DNA of 43,786 bases, from NCBI GenBank assembly GCA_013415565.1, contig JAAEET010000010.1:1-43786 (forward strand), written 5' to 3'. The position numbers were made by a program, and so were the translations under genes. How positions within the stretch are numbered: the first letter of the stretch is position 1; each line of letters opens with the position of its first letter. Below are positions 1-7,734 of the stretch, in pieces. This DNA comes from Methanomicrobiales archaeon. GTDB lineage: Archaea > Halobacteriota > Methanomicrobia > Methanomicrobiales > Methanospirillaceae. Under the pieces are notes generated by a model. That model searched no databases, was not told the DNA's origin, and saw nothing but the letters and a program-made list of their open reading frames with translations.

Positions 1-83
1 ATTTCAAACATTCGGGCACCGTTCATCCCTGAAGCCTCAACGACCGGCCCGGTAATCCGGATAATCATTCCCCTGTCAGCCAT
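1..83 (-). CDS. atpA: A-type ATP synthase catalytic subunit A (partial, N-terminus only)
   Basis: Only the first 27 codons are inside the window; the gene continues off the left edge. The translation begins MADRGMIIRITGPVVEASGM, the start of the beta-barrel domain typical of archaeal/vacuolar ATPase A subunits, which carry the catalytic nucleotide-binding site of the soluble head. The ATG overlaps the end of atpF by 8 bases, so it is the next gene of the same minus-strand operon. Identity follows from this N-terminus and from the gene order; no catalytic motif is visible here. Confidence 0.88.
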   Translation of the reverse strand, partial: MADRGMIIRITGPVVEASGMNGARMFE

Positions 84-399
84 GCGATCCCTCACCATGC
101 GTCCCTCCCATTCTCTCAGATCCGACGGGATCAGACTGGTTGCTTTCTCTCCGGCTTTCGTCCCTGATTTCGATGATCAGGGGGTACAGCCTCCTTGATT
201 TTCTGACAGTGGAAAGAAATGGCCGTACCTGGTCAGCAGCGTATCCTGCAAGAAGTATTACCCCGATCTCAGGGCTCCTGAGCCATTCGTTCAGTGCCTC
301 CCTGGTATCATCCGGTCCCTTCGTGATCCGGGCTTTCCTGATGCCGGCAAGCATCATCCCCCATACCAGATCCTCGTCTCCGAGCACTGCCATCTTCAT
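76..399 (-). CDS. atpF: A-type ATP synthase subunit F
   Basis: A 107-aa protein, the normal size for subunit F, a small Rossmann-like central-stalk subunit that turns with the rotor and contacts the A3B3 head. The N-terminus MKMAVLGDEDLVWGM is typical: a beta strand, then the G-D-x-D/E turn leading into the first helix. A second strand is seen near residues 46-52 (IGVILLAG). The charged, glycine-rich C-terminal tail is variable in the family. It overlaps atpC upstream by 4 bases and atpA downstream by 8, so translation is probably coupled along the operon. Confidence 0.88.
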   Translation of the reverse strand: MKMAVLGDEDLVWGMMLAGIRKARITKGPDDTREALNEWLRSPEIGVILLAGYAADQVRPFLSTVRKSRRLYPLIIEIRDESRRESNQSDPVGSERMGGTHGEGSHG

Positions 400-1592
400 A
401 CGATACCTCCTTCTGTCACCAGCTCCCCGGAAATTGCTGCGACCGGCATTCTGCTATGGAATGCATGTACGAGCACCCTGATATTCCTGATCTCAATAAA
501 CCGGGCAACAATGAATCTGATGAGGGGACCTCCGGTCAGGTGGTAGGTCGAAGCGAGGATCGCGACTTTCCTGAGCAGGTAGCGCTCCAGTTCATGTTCC
601 AGCGGGTGCACGCTTGCAGTCTCTTCAAACAGGGGAATTGCCGCTGAGATTGCATCAAAGTACTCGGTCCCGGAGAGCTGGTGGAGGATCTCGGGAATGG
701 TAGGGGTCTCCAGGAGCTGCCGCATCCTCCAGTCCTCGTAGAACGCCCCGCCGGAAACGATAGAGAGTGATGCCTCCTCCGGGTCAAGGCCTTCTGCCCT
801 GGCCCTGAGAACAGTGAGGATATTGGTAATATCGGTGTATATTCCACAGAATTCTGTCACCGGACCGGCGAGAAGGTTATCAATCCGCGATTTGGAGTGG
901 TTAATTTCCCGGAGAGCTGCCAGGTCAAGGGCACGTTCCAGCGGAAGGGTGCTCTCCTGATCGTGGTAGAGGGGGAGGGATTCTGCAAGCGCCCTGCCGT
1001 AGATGGTCTCCTGCAGAAGGCCGACAATATCATCGACTTTCTCGGAATGGGCACAACCATCGATCAGGTCAGGAGTAACGATTCCTACGGGGATCATCCG
1101 GGAGTGGATAATCTCCGGGCTGATTCCGGCATGACGGCTCCTAATCGCGGTCTTGAGCTGTTCACTTTCAGAGAGGGAGTGGAACGCAGTGAAAAATGGC
1201 CTGATGCTGTCCGGAACTGAATCAAGAAAGAGGGACACCTCATGCAGGTAATACCGATCCAGGATCAGGTCAAGATCCCGCAGGGGGGCTGCTTCTTCCA
1301 GTTTCAGGTCGAAACCATGATCCTGGATCTTCTCCATGAGTTCATGAAGGGTGTGGGATTCGGCGAGTGTGGCGAGCTCCTCTTCCCTTACAAAGGGATT
1401 TCCCATGGCCTTGACCCGGGCAACAGGATATGCAAATGACGCAATGTGAGTCAGGATCCTGAAATAGCCCATGAATACGACCAGGATCAGGAGAATGATC
1501 AGCAGAAGGGCAAGACCTCCGATAAGGATCTGCCCGGAATTCAGACCGGTCTGTCCGGCAATCTGTTCAAGGATTTCGGACAACCCGTTCAT
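396..1592 (-). CDS. atpC: A-type ATP synthase subunit C with N-terminal membrane helix
   Basis: A 398-aa protein of the V-type C/d subunit family, the funnel-shaped adapter that sits on the rotor ring and carries the central stalk. From about residue 50 the sequence resembles the family (ASFAYPVARVKAMGNPF, then an all-helical domain). The first ~45 residues are odd: residues 22-43 form one very hydrophobic segment, whereas usual homologues of ~350-360 aa begin directly with the soluble domain. The long start is well supported: its ATG overlaps the TGA of atpE as ATGA and has GGTGAG five bases upstream. A start at Met42 would remove the helix but leave about 120 bases of untranslated hydrophobic frame. 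Confidence 0.85.
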   Translation of the reverse strand: MNGLSEILEQIAGQTGLNSGQILIGGLALLLIILLILVVFMGYFRILTHIASFAYPVARVKAMGNPFVREEELATLAESHTLHELMEKIQDHGFDLKLEEAAPLRDLDLILDRYYLHEVSLFLDSVPDSIRPFFTAFHSLSESEQLKTAIRSRHAGISPEIIHSRMIPVGIVTPDLIDGCAHSEKVDDIVGLLQETIYGRALAESLPLYHDQESTLPLERALDLAALREINHSKSRIDNLLAGPVTEFCGIYTDITNILTVLRARAEGLDPEEASLSIVSGGAFYEDWRMRQLLETPTIPEILHQLSGTEYFDAISAAIPLFEETASVHPLEHELERYLLRKVAILASTYHLTGGPLIRFIVARFIEIRNIRVLVHAFHSRMPVAAISGELVTEGGIV

Positions 1593-2185
1593 CGGGTCTC
1601 ACCCTCAAACAGCACCGCTGCGGCACGGAAGACCAGATCCTTCCGCATCCGGGAGAGGCGGCCGGTAAATGTATTATCCACGGTCACTTTTCCTGATGAG
1701 GAGGTGATGACCAATCCCCCGCCGGTTCCTTCCAGCTGATCGGAAAACACAGACAGCCGGCCCCTCTTCCCTGCAATAGTCCGGATAAGGGGAAGATCGC
1801 GGGTGTGAACCGCTACACGGACCTCCTCATCCCCGATAAGGCGAATTCCTTCATCGAGGAGGGTTTCCAGGATAGCAGGATATTCCGGAGATTCAGGAAT
1901 ACGTGCAAGCTCCTCGCCTGCCTGTTTAAAGCACCGGTCAAGGAGTTCCTCGCGGGTTTTCCTTATGGTCTCACGGGCTTCCATCCGGGCCTGTGCGATG
2001 ATTCGCGCCACTTCGGCAGCTGTTTCCGTTCTCCCGGCATCCATCCGTCCGATGTACCGTGCCTCCGCCTCCTGCTGTGCCTCAAGGATGATCTGTTCTG
2101 CCTTGCGGGTTGCAGCAGTGCGTGAAGCATGTGCCTGTTCTCCTGCATCCCGGAGGATTCGTTCCATAATCAGTTCCACACTCAT
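1589..2185 (-). CDS. atpE: A-type ATP synthase subunit E
   Basis: A 198-aa peripheral-stalk subunit, which with subunit H forms the coiled-coil stator linking the A3B3 head to subunit I. Residues 1-100 are a long, highly charged amphipathic helix rich in Ala, Glu and Arg. Residues 110-198 form the globular head-binding domain with the family-like ending GTGGGLVITSSSGKVTVDNTF. It starts 25 bases after the stop of the rotor gene and overlaps the start of atpC. Confidence 0.88.
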   Translation of the reverse strand: MSVELIMERILRDAGEQAHASRTAATRKAEQIILEAQQEAEARYIGRMDAGRTETAAEVARIIAQARMEARETIRKTREELLDRCFKQAGEELARIPESPEYPAILETLLDEGIRLIGDEEVRVAVHTRDLPLIRTIAGKRGRLSVFSDQLEGTGGGLVITSSSGKVTVDNTFTGRLSRMRKDLVFRAAAVLFEGETR

Positions 2186-2210
2186 GGGGACCTGTCCTGC
2201 ATTTCTTATC

Positions 2211-3656
2211 TCATAGTGAAAATATCCCCAGCCCGAAGAGGATGAGGATGGCTACCAGGAGGCCGAAGATGGCAAAGGTCTCTGACATGGCGGCAAAGAC
2301 CAGGCTCCTCCCCATGGCTTCCGGATGGCGTGATGTTGCGGCGATACCGGAAGCGCAGGTGATACCCTGTCCTATTGCCGAAAAACCACCAAGCCCTACC
2401 GCAAGTCCGGCCCCGATCGATGCAATTCCGACTGAAACTGTCGTAACAAAATCGCCGGTGATGATCCCGGTAAACGCCATCATCAGAATGGCCACGAGAA
2501 GGCCATAGATGGCCTGGGTTTCACAGACCGCGGCAAAGACAACGCCTTTCCCGAACATCGCTTCGTTCTCTGACGTGGCAGCAATCCCAGATGCACCGGC
2601 GATCCCCTGTCCGATTGCCGAGAGCCCGGCAAGCCCGACGGCAAGTCCACCACCGATTGCTGCAAATCCGACAGCGAGGGTCATGGTCATGTCGTTGGTA
2701 ATGAGTCCGGTGAATGCCATCAGCAGGATGGCCACGAGGAGACCGTAGATGGCCTGGGTCTCACAGATAGCGGCAAATACAATCCCTTTCCCGAATATCT
2801 CCGGCTTTTCGGCCGTTGCACCGATTCCTGCAGCAGCTGCAATGCCCTGTCCGATTGCCGAGAAGCCGGCAAAGCCAACCGCAACACCACAGCCAATCGC
2901 GACAACACCCGCGGCAAGCGTGGTGATAAGCTCACCGGTGAACATGCCGGTAAAGGACATCAGCAGGATGGCCACGAGGAGGCCGTAGATGGCCTGGGTC
3001 TCGCAGATAGCGGCAAATACCACCCCTTTTCCAAAAAGTTCCGGATTTTCGGCGGTGGCACCAATCCCTGCCGATGCTGCAATCCCCTGTCCGATGGCGG
3101 AAATACCGGCCAGTCCTATCGAGAGGCCACAACCGATGGCGGCCAGTCCCACCGCAACCGTTATGGTATAGTTTCCGGAGAGAAGGCCGGAAAACACCAG
3201 GAGGAGCACCGCAACGAGCAGGCCGTAGATGGCCTGGGTCTCGCAGATAGCCGAAAAGACAACGCCCTTTCCAAACATTTCGGGTTTCTGGGCAGTCACA
3301 GCAATACCGCTGGAAGCAGCTATACCCTGGCCGATGGATGAGAGCCCGGCAATTCCGACCGCAAGACCCGCCCCGAGTCCGGCTAATCCTGCAGCGATGG
3401 GGATCTCCCCGGTAATTCCTCCAAAGAATCCTCCTGAGAGAAGGATGAGGACTGCTACGAGGAGGCCATAGATGGCCTGGGTCTGGGGAATGGCCGAGAA
3501 GATCAACGCAGCCCCAAACTTTTCCGGCCGCTCAGAGGTAACTCCTGAAGCTGACGCCCCGGTTATCCCGACCCCTATTCCTGCACCAATTGCCGAAAAC
3601 CCGACTGCAGTTCCTGCTCCGATGGCCATCAGCGCAGCACCGAGCCCGATGGTCAT
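2211..3656 (-). CDS. atpK: A-type ATP synthase rotor subunit K, six fused hairpins
   Basis: This is the membrane rotor (c/proteolipid) subunit. Most homologues have one hairpin of 70-100 aa; this one has 481 aa and six hairpins, twelve membrane helices. Hairpins 2-6 repeat every 80 residues: the ion-binding Glu is at 139, 219, 299, 379 and 459, and a partner Gln in the first helix of each hairpin is at 110, 190, 270, 350 and 430. Hairpin 1 has Gln58 where the Glu should be and lacks the partner Gln (GAG instead of GQG), so it probably binds no ion. Glu-Thr-Gln-Ala-Ile-Tyr resembles sodium-type sites; hairpin 6 differs (ETFAIF). The gene overlaps atpI by 4 bases. Fused rotor subunits are known from Methanocaldococcus (three hairpins) and Methanopyrus (thirteen). 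Confidence 0.93.
   Translation of the reverse strand: MTIGLGAALMAIGAGTAVGFSAIGAGIGVGITGASASGVTSERPEKFGAALIFSAIPQTQAIYGLLVAVLILLSGGFFGGITGEIPIAAGLAGLGAGLAVGIAGLSSIGQGIAASSGIAVTAQKPEMFGKGVVFSAICETQAIYGLLVAVLLLVFSGLLSGNYTITVAVGLAAIGCGLSIGLAGISAIGQGIAASAGIGATAENPELFGKGVVFAAICETQAIYGLLVAILLMSFTGMFTGELITTLAAGVVAIGCGVAVGFAGFSAIGQGIAAAAGIGATAEKPEIFGKGIVFAAICETQAIYGLLVAILLMAFTGLITNDMTMTLAVGFAAIGGGLAVGLAGLSAIGQGIAGASGIAATSENEAMFGKGVVFAAVCETQAIYGLLVAILMMAFTGIITGDFVTTVSVGIASIGAGLAVGLGGFSAIGQGITCASGIAATSRHPEAMGRSLVFAAMSETFAIFGLLVAILILFGLGIFSL
2240..3600 (-). repeat. 240-bp in-frame tandem repeats inside atpK
   Basis: The coding sequence for hairpins 2-6 consists of direct repeats with an exact 240-base period. 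The stretch encoding the second helix of each hairpin (about 2490-2540, 2730-2780, 2970-3020, 3210-3260, with a related one near 3450) is nearly the same at DNA level, while the hairpin 1 and hairpin 6 segments differ most. This fits serial internal duplication with later homogenisation of the middle units. Confidence 0.85.
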
Positions 3657-5632
3657 AGTGGATCACCTGGTTCAACCCGTGAATACACCCGCTCGGCCCG
3701 GAACGGCCTGAACTGTTTCCCGCCCCCGGTATAAAATTTTCCAAAAAATTCGATATACTGGAGTCGTATAGCGTGGATGACCCCCCCGAGAGACTGGATG
3801 ATAATGTTGAACACATGCCCCCCGAGGAAGATGACCGCCGCCGGTATGATCATGATCGGGTGGATACCGGCAATGAGTTCTGCGAGTATATTGATGGTCA
3901 TGGCAATACCCCCGGTCGCCAGTGCCAGGGCAAGGATCCTCACATAGGAGAGCCAGTCTCCCAGAAATCCTGTCAGGCCGAAGAACCCCATTGGTCCGCG
4001 GTAATAAAAGATCATGAGTACACCAACGATTGCTCCTGCATATCCGGCATAGATGACAAAGGGGGAAAAATCCACCCAGCCGAAGAATCCTGCAAGGAGA
4101 ATTCCCGCTGAAGGCTGGAGGATGAACCAGACCCCCTGTTCAAAGAGTGCTGTGCGTTTCAGTCCATTCTTCAGGTTCTGGTACAGGGCCAGACAGAGCC
4201 CCAGATTGATGTGGATGATGCCAAGGATCAGCGAGAACTGGAAAAAGGTAATGGGATCCTTGAGCGGTTCGATCATGATGAACGGAGGAGTTGCCCCGAA
4301 GAACCTCTGGGGGATATCACCAAACCACCCTCCCTGGATAATCCCGAGTATGGTTGATGATATCCCGATAATCATCAGGATGTAGGTCATATCATGCATC
4401 GACCGGCTTGACCGGCCGAGCCGGAAATACAGGAAGATTGCGACTATGGTCAGAATAAGGCCATATCCGGCATCGCCGAGCATAAGGCCGAAGAATAGCA
4501 CGAAGATCGGGGCAATGAATGGAGTCGGATCGATCTCGTCGTAGTGCGGCCGTGCAAACGTCGTGGTGAGAACTTCGAAAGGTTTCAGCCAGCCAGGATT
4601 CTGGTATTCGGTGGGAGGTTCGGGATCATCTTCGCCCGGATTTCTGGCGTGCACAAACACATGACCATCAGACGTGTCGGCAAGCCTTTGTTCCATTCCG
4701 GCAACCTTTCCGGCCGGCACCCATCCCTCAACCACTGTCAGATTACTGCTCTTTCCGCAGGCCGTGAGGCCTTCCTGTTCCTCTTTCAGCATGAGCAGTT
4801 CTTCCCGGAGTGCACGTGCAGACGGCCCCCATGCTGTTTCAAGGGATTTCAGTTCCACGAGCAGGTTCTCCCGTTCCCTGGTCAGGAGTGCCTCCTCATC
4901 CTTCTTTCCGGCAAGGGCATCTTCCGGAAGACCGGACGAAGAGGGGTCGAGAGGCTGAAACCGCGGGGGGCGGAGATACCGTTCGATGAGGGGCTTTCTG
5001 GTCCGGGGCAGAACCAGAACCACCACAACAAATCCACCCGACTCATGCTCGTACACAACCAGCTCACCGGCTCCTCCCTCCCGGACATCACGAGCGAATT
5101 CAGGGTATTTAGCTGCATCAATCCTGCCTGCGCAGACACTGAGATACTCAGAATCTCCGAGAGCAGAGAGATCGAAGTCGAACGGACTGAGTGCCTCAAT
5201 CGCTCCGGTTGCAGTCTGTATGCCCTGGAGGTCTTCCCCGATTCTGTTCAGATCGTTCCTGATTTCAATGATTCTACCGGTTTTCCCAAGGAAGGTGTCA
5301 ATATCGCTGAAGAGTTCTTCAGGTATTTTCCTCCGGACTGCCACAGGGATGATTTCCGGTGGTGAAAGGAAGGCGGTAACCGGATTTGCCGAATCAGGCG
5401 GGATCTGCCGGAAGACCTCGAGAATTCGATCGATTCTGACACTATATTCAGAGATCTGCTCAAGGATCCGCGGTCTGAGGATTGGCTCGAGAATATCCCG
5501 GACACTGTTTGCATCATCGCGGATGGGGATCATCTGCATGACCCCCTCTTCATGGAGTCCGCGGATGGCGACATCGGAAAAGGTACTATGAAATCCGATG
5601 GCGACCCGTTTCATCTCCGCCGGATAGAACAT
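3653..5632 (-). CDS. atpI: A-type ATP synthase subunit I (stator, a-subunit homologue)
   Basis: A 659-aa protein of the V-ATPase 116-kDa/subunit I family, normal in size. Residues 1-350 are the cytoplasmic arm that holds the E/H peripheral stalks. From about residue 365 the membrane domain begins with the conserved APIFVLFFGLMLGDAGYGL segment, followed by seven or so helices that form the ion half-channels facing the rotor. The start is either 5632 (MFYPAEM) or the internal ATG at 5614 (MKRVAIGF); both overlap the end of atpH, by 47 or 29 bases. It overlaps atpK by 4 bases. Confidence 0.93.
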   Translation of the reverse strand: MFYPAEMKRVAIGFHSTFSDVAIRGLHEEGVMQMIPIRDDANSVRDILEPILRPRILEQISEYSVRIDRILEVFRQIPPDSANPVTAFLSPPEIIPVAVRRKIPEELFSDIDTFLGKTGRIIEIRNDLNRIGEDLQGIQTATGAIEALSPFDFDLSALGDSEYLSVCAGRIDAAKYPEFARDVREGGAGELVVYEHESGGFVVVVLVLPRTRKPLIERYLRPPRFQPLDPSSSGLPEDALAGKKDEEALLTRERENLLVELKSLETAWGPSARALREELLMLKEEQEGLTACGKSSNLTVVEGWVPAGKVAGMEQRLADTSDGHVFVHARNPGEDDPEPPTEYQNPGWLKPFEVLTTTFARPHYDEIDPTPFIAPIFVLFFGLMLGDAGYGLILTIVAIFLYFRLGRSSRSMHDMTYILMIIGISSTILGIIQGGWFGDIPQRFFGATPPFIMIEPLKDPITFFQFSLILGIIHINLGLCLALYQNLKNGLKRTALFEQGVWFILQPSAGILLAGFFGWVDFSPFVIYAGYAGAIVGVLMIFYYRGPMGFFGLTGFLGDWLSYVRILALALATGGIAMTINILAELIAGIHPIMIIPAAVIFLGGHVFNIIIQSLGGVIHAIRLQYIEFFGKFYTGGGKQFRPFRAERVYSRVEPGDPL

Positions 5633-5948
5633 CTTTCTCCCCGATTATTGCCCTGATGATGAGCAATGAAACCTCATTGATAGCTTTTCCAGACCGGGTT
5701 CGCATATCTGCCGCCGCCTGTCGGGCTTCATGCAGCAGATCTTCGGCACCTGCGCTGGCCTTCCTTATTTCAACACCATGATAGCGGGCCAGATCGACCA
5801 GGGCTCTCTTCTCTGCGCCTGCAAGGATCTCAGTCCGTTTCTGTTCTGCATCCCGAATCATCTGCAGAGCATCTTCTTCGGAACGCCGGATGAGGATGAC
5901 AGCCTCCTGTTCCACCTCCTTTATTCGCTTGATCTCTTCCCTTACCAT
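5586..5948 (-). CDS. atpH: A-type ATP synthase subunit H
   Basis: A 120-aa, highly charged coiled-coil protein (MVREEIKRIKEVEQEAVILI), first gene of the operon. Subunit H pairs with E to form the peripheral stalk. Nearly the whole length to residue ~100 reads as one long helix with heptad-like Ala/Leu spacing and many Arg/Glu residues. Typical homologues are ~100-110 aa. The gene overlaps atpI. No clear Shine-Dalgarno sequence precedes the ATG. Confidence 0.85.
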   Translation of the reverse strand: MVREEIKRIKEVEQEAVILIRRSEEDALQMIRDAEQKRTEILAGAEKRALVDLARYHGVEIRKASAGAEDLLHEARQAAADMRTRSGKAINEVSLLIIRAIIGEKDVLSGGDETGRHRIS

Positions 5949-5984
5949 GCGAGTCGTTATCCCCTGTTGTGAGGGGTAAGCACG

Positions 5985-6003
5985 ATTCCACTATATACAT
6001 TAT
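5985..6003 (-). promoter_or_regulatory. Promoter of the ATP synthase operon
   Basis: On the minus strand an A/T-rich block reads AATGTATATAG, a good archaeal TATA box, about 45 bases before the atpH ATG. That predicts a leader of ~20 bases. A short inverted repeat, CCCCT-N6-AGGGG (5961-5976), lies between box and start codon and could form a leader hairpin or bind a protein. Assigned from sequence pattern only. Confidence 0.5.
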
Positions 6004-6127
6004 ACCATTCAGGCCAGGTGAGGAAGGAAGGATCGGAATGGCAGATTTCCGGGCAATGCCCCTCCCCAGGATTGCACCGGGCCCTGCGCGCTCCTCCGGA
6101 AACGAAGGATACCTTTATCATTGTTAT

Positions 6128-6144
6128 TTGCTAACATATAGCAA
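6128..6144. promoter_or_regulatory. Inverted-repeat operator-like site A
   Basis: TTGCTAACATATAGCAA is a perfect dyad with 6-base arms (TTGCTA/TAGCAA) and a 5-base spacer. It lies 28 bases upstream of the likely GTG start of the ABC ATPase gene at 6172, where TATA box or transcription start is expected. Its 15-base core TGCTAACATATAGCA resembles the sites at 10970-10984 and 17372-17386. Confidence 0.5.
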
Positions 6145-6171
6145 GATAATTCAGGGCAGGGAGGTGTGTTT

Positions 6172-6897
6172 GTGCTTCAACTTAACGGGGTGACCAAAAA
6201 ATTCGGCGGGCTGATTGCGGTGAATGCCGTTGATCTCCAGGTGAACGAGGGAGAAATTCTGGGTCTTGTCGGGCCCAACGGTGCAGGAAAGACAACCCTC
6301 TTCAACCTGATATCAGGTATTTACCGCCCGGACAAGGGACGGATCCGATACCGTGGCGAGGATATCTCACGCCTGTCCATGGACCGGATCTGCCGGAAAG
6401 GTATTGCCAAGACCTTCCAGCATACACTCTCCTTCCCCGGTCTTACCGCCCGGGAGAGCGTCATGATAGGAGCCCTCTTCGGCAACGGGCGTCGCCGGTC
6501 CATGGAAGAAGCTTCCCGCGAAGCTGCCGATCTCCTTGACCGGATCGGGTTTCCCCCGGATCGGATCGATATGCCCCTTTCGAATCAGAATGTGATCGAC
6601 CTCCGGAGAACCCAGCTCGCCCGGGCCCTTGCCTCGCGGCCAAAGATACTTCTGCTCGATGAGATGATGACCGGTCTCAATCCGAGCGAAGGTACCGAGG
6701 CTGTTGCGCTCATCAGGTCGCTTCGCGACGAGGGTCTCACCATCGTCATGATCGAACACGTGATGCGGGTCATTCTCGGTGTTTCCGATCGCATGGTGGT
6801 CCTTGACAGGGGAGAGAAGATTGCGGACGGGCCCCCTGCCGTGGTGATGCAGAACCAGCGCGTTATTGATTCGTATTTGGGCGAACGATATACATGA
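6172..6897 (+). CDS. ABC transporter ATPase, branched-chain amino acid type (LivG-like)
   Basis: A 241-aa ATPase that would energise uptake through the membrane subunits encoded at 7735-9602. Walker A is GPNGAGKTT and Walker B ILLLDE. The signature is unusual: where LSGGQ or a related form is expected the protein has LSNQN, followed by the normal RRTQLARALA helix, and the residue after the Walker B Asp-Glu is Met instead of Pro. The GTG at 6172 is chosen because GGGAGG at 6158-6163 lies eight bases upstream; GTG 6166 is in frame but too close. Its TGA overlaps the ATG of the next ATPase. The substrate cannot be told from sequence. Confidence 0.85.
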   Translation: MLQLNGVTKKFGGLIAVNAVDLQVNEGEILGLVGPNGAGKTTLFNLISGIYRPDKGRIRYRGEDISRLSMDRICRKGIAKTFQHTLSFPGLTARESVMIGALFGNGRRRSMEEASREAADLLDRIGFPPDRIDMPLSNQNVIDLRRTQLARALASRPKILLLDEMMTGLNPSEGTEAVALIRSLRDEGLTIVMIEHVMRVILGVSDRMVVLDRGEKIADGPPAVVMQNQRVIDSYLGERYT

Positions 6898-7610
6898 CCG
6901 GCGAAAAGGCCCATCTCCTCGATGTCCGCAACCTGTCGGTCTTTTATTCCGGTCTCCAGGTACTCTGGGATGTCTCCCTTGCGGTGAACAGCGGGGAGAT
7001 CGTCACCATTCTCGGGGCTAACGGTGCCGGGAAGACGACCCTTGTCCAGAGTATTTTCGGACTGGTCCGGGAACGAAGGGGGCAGGTCTTTTTCAGGGAG
7101 ACTGACATCACCGGTCTCCCGCCCTACGAGGTGGTGAGGCAGGGAATTTCCCTGGTACCCGAGAAGCGGGAGCTCTTTCCCAAGATGACCGTGATCGAGA
7201 ACCTCGAACTGGGAGGCTTTCCCCGGAATGAAACCTCTGCCGGATACGATGAAATGTTCTCCCTCTTTCCCATTCTCGGGGAACGGAAAGACCAACTTGC
7301 CGGGACGCTCTCGGGAGGAGAGCAGCAGATGCTTGCCATCGCACGGGCACTCATGGCACGGCCTTCCATGCTAATCCTGGATGAGCCGTCCCTCGGCCTC
7401 TCGCCCCTGCTGGTCTCTACCGTCCTTGATGCGGTCGGAAGTCTCAACAAATCCGGGCTCTCCATTCTTCTGGTCGAACAGAATGTTCAGCATGCCCTGG
7501 AGATCTCACACCGGGGCTACATTCTTGAGAACGGGAGGATTATCAGGGAAGGTTCTGCGGAAGAACTGCTCAACGATGATCAGATCCGGGCTGCCTACCT
7601 GGGTCTGTGA
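6894..7610 (+). CDS. ABC transporter ATPase, branched-chain amino acid type (LivF-like)
   Basis: A 238-aa second ATPase of the same transporter. All motifs are normal: Walker A GANGAGKTT, Q-loop region, signature LSGGEQQ, Walker B MLILDEPSLGLSP and H-loop region VEQNV. The conserved LVPEKRELFPKMTVIENL segment is typical of LivF. It overlaps the LivG-like gene by four bases (ATGA), so the two ATPases are probably made together. The permease and binding-protein genes face it from the other strand. Confidence 0.9.
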   Translation: MTGEKAHLLDVRNLSVFYSGLQVLWDVSLAVNSGEIVTILGANGAGKTTLVQSIFGLVRERRGQVFFRETDITGLPPYEVVRQGISLVPEKRELFPKMTVIENLELGGFPRNETSAGYDEMFSLFPILGERKDQLAGTLSGGEQQMLAIARALMARPSMLILDEPSLGLSPLLVSTVLDAVGSLNKSGLSILLVEQNVQHALEISHRGYILENGRIIREGSAEELLNDDQIRAAYLGL

Positions 7611-7689
7611 GGCATTCGTCCGGGACGGTGTCCTGCGATAGTTCCCCGTCATTCCCCGCTCTTCATTCGGGTAAAAAATCGTTCCCCTC

Positions 7690-7709
7690 TCCCCCAAAAA
7701 TTTTTCGGG
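7690..7709. terminator. Bidirectional terminator between convergent ABC transporter units
   Basis: CCC-AAAAATTTTT-CGGG lies between the stop of the LivF-like gene (7610) and the stop of the LivM-like gene (7735). It gives a run of five T on both strands, flanked by C/G triplets that can pair. Archaeal transcription commonly ends at such T runs. Confidence 0.5.
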
Positions 7710-7734
7710 ATAGTGTCGTACATGATCGGGCGGA

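Noticed and set aside
2242-3711. Series of plus-strand ORFs of about 80 codons repeated opposite atpK
   Set aside because: They repeat with the 240-base period of atpK, consist of low-complexity Ala/Pro/Ile sequence and match no family; they are antisense shadows of the hairpin repeats.
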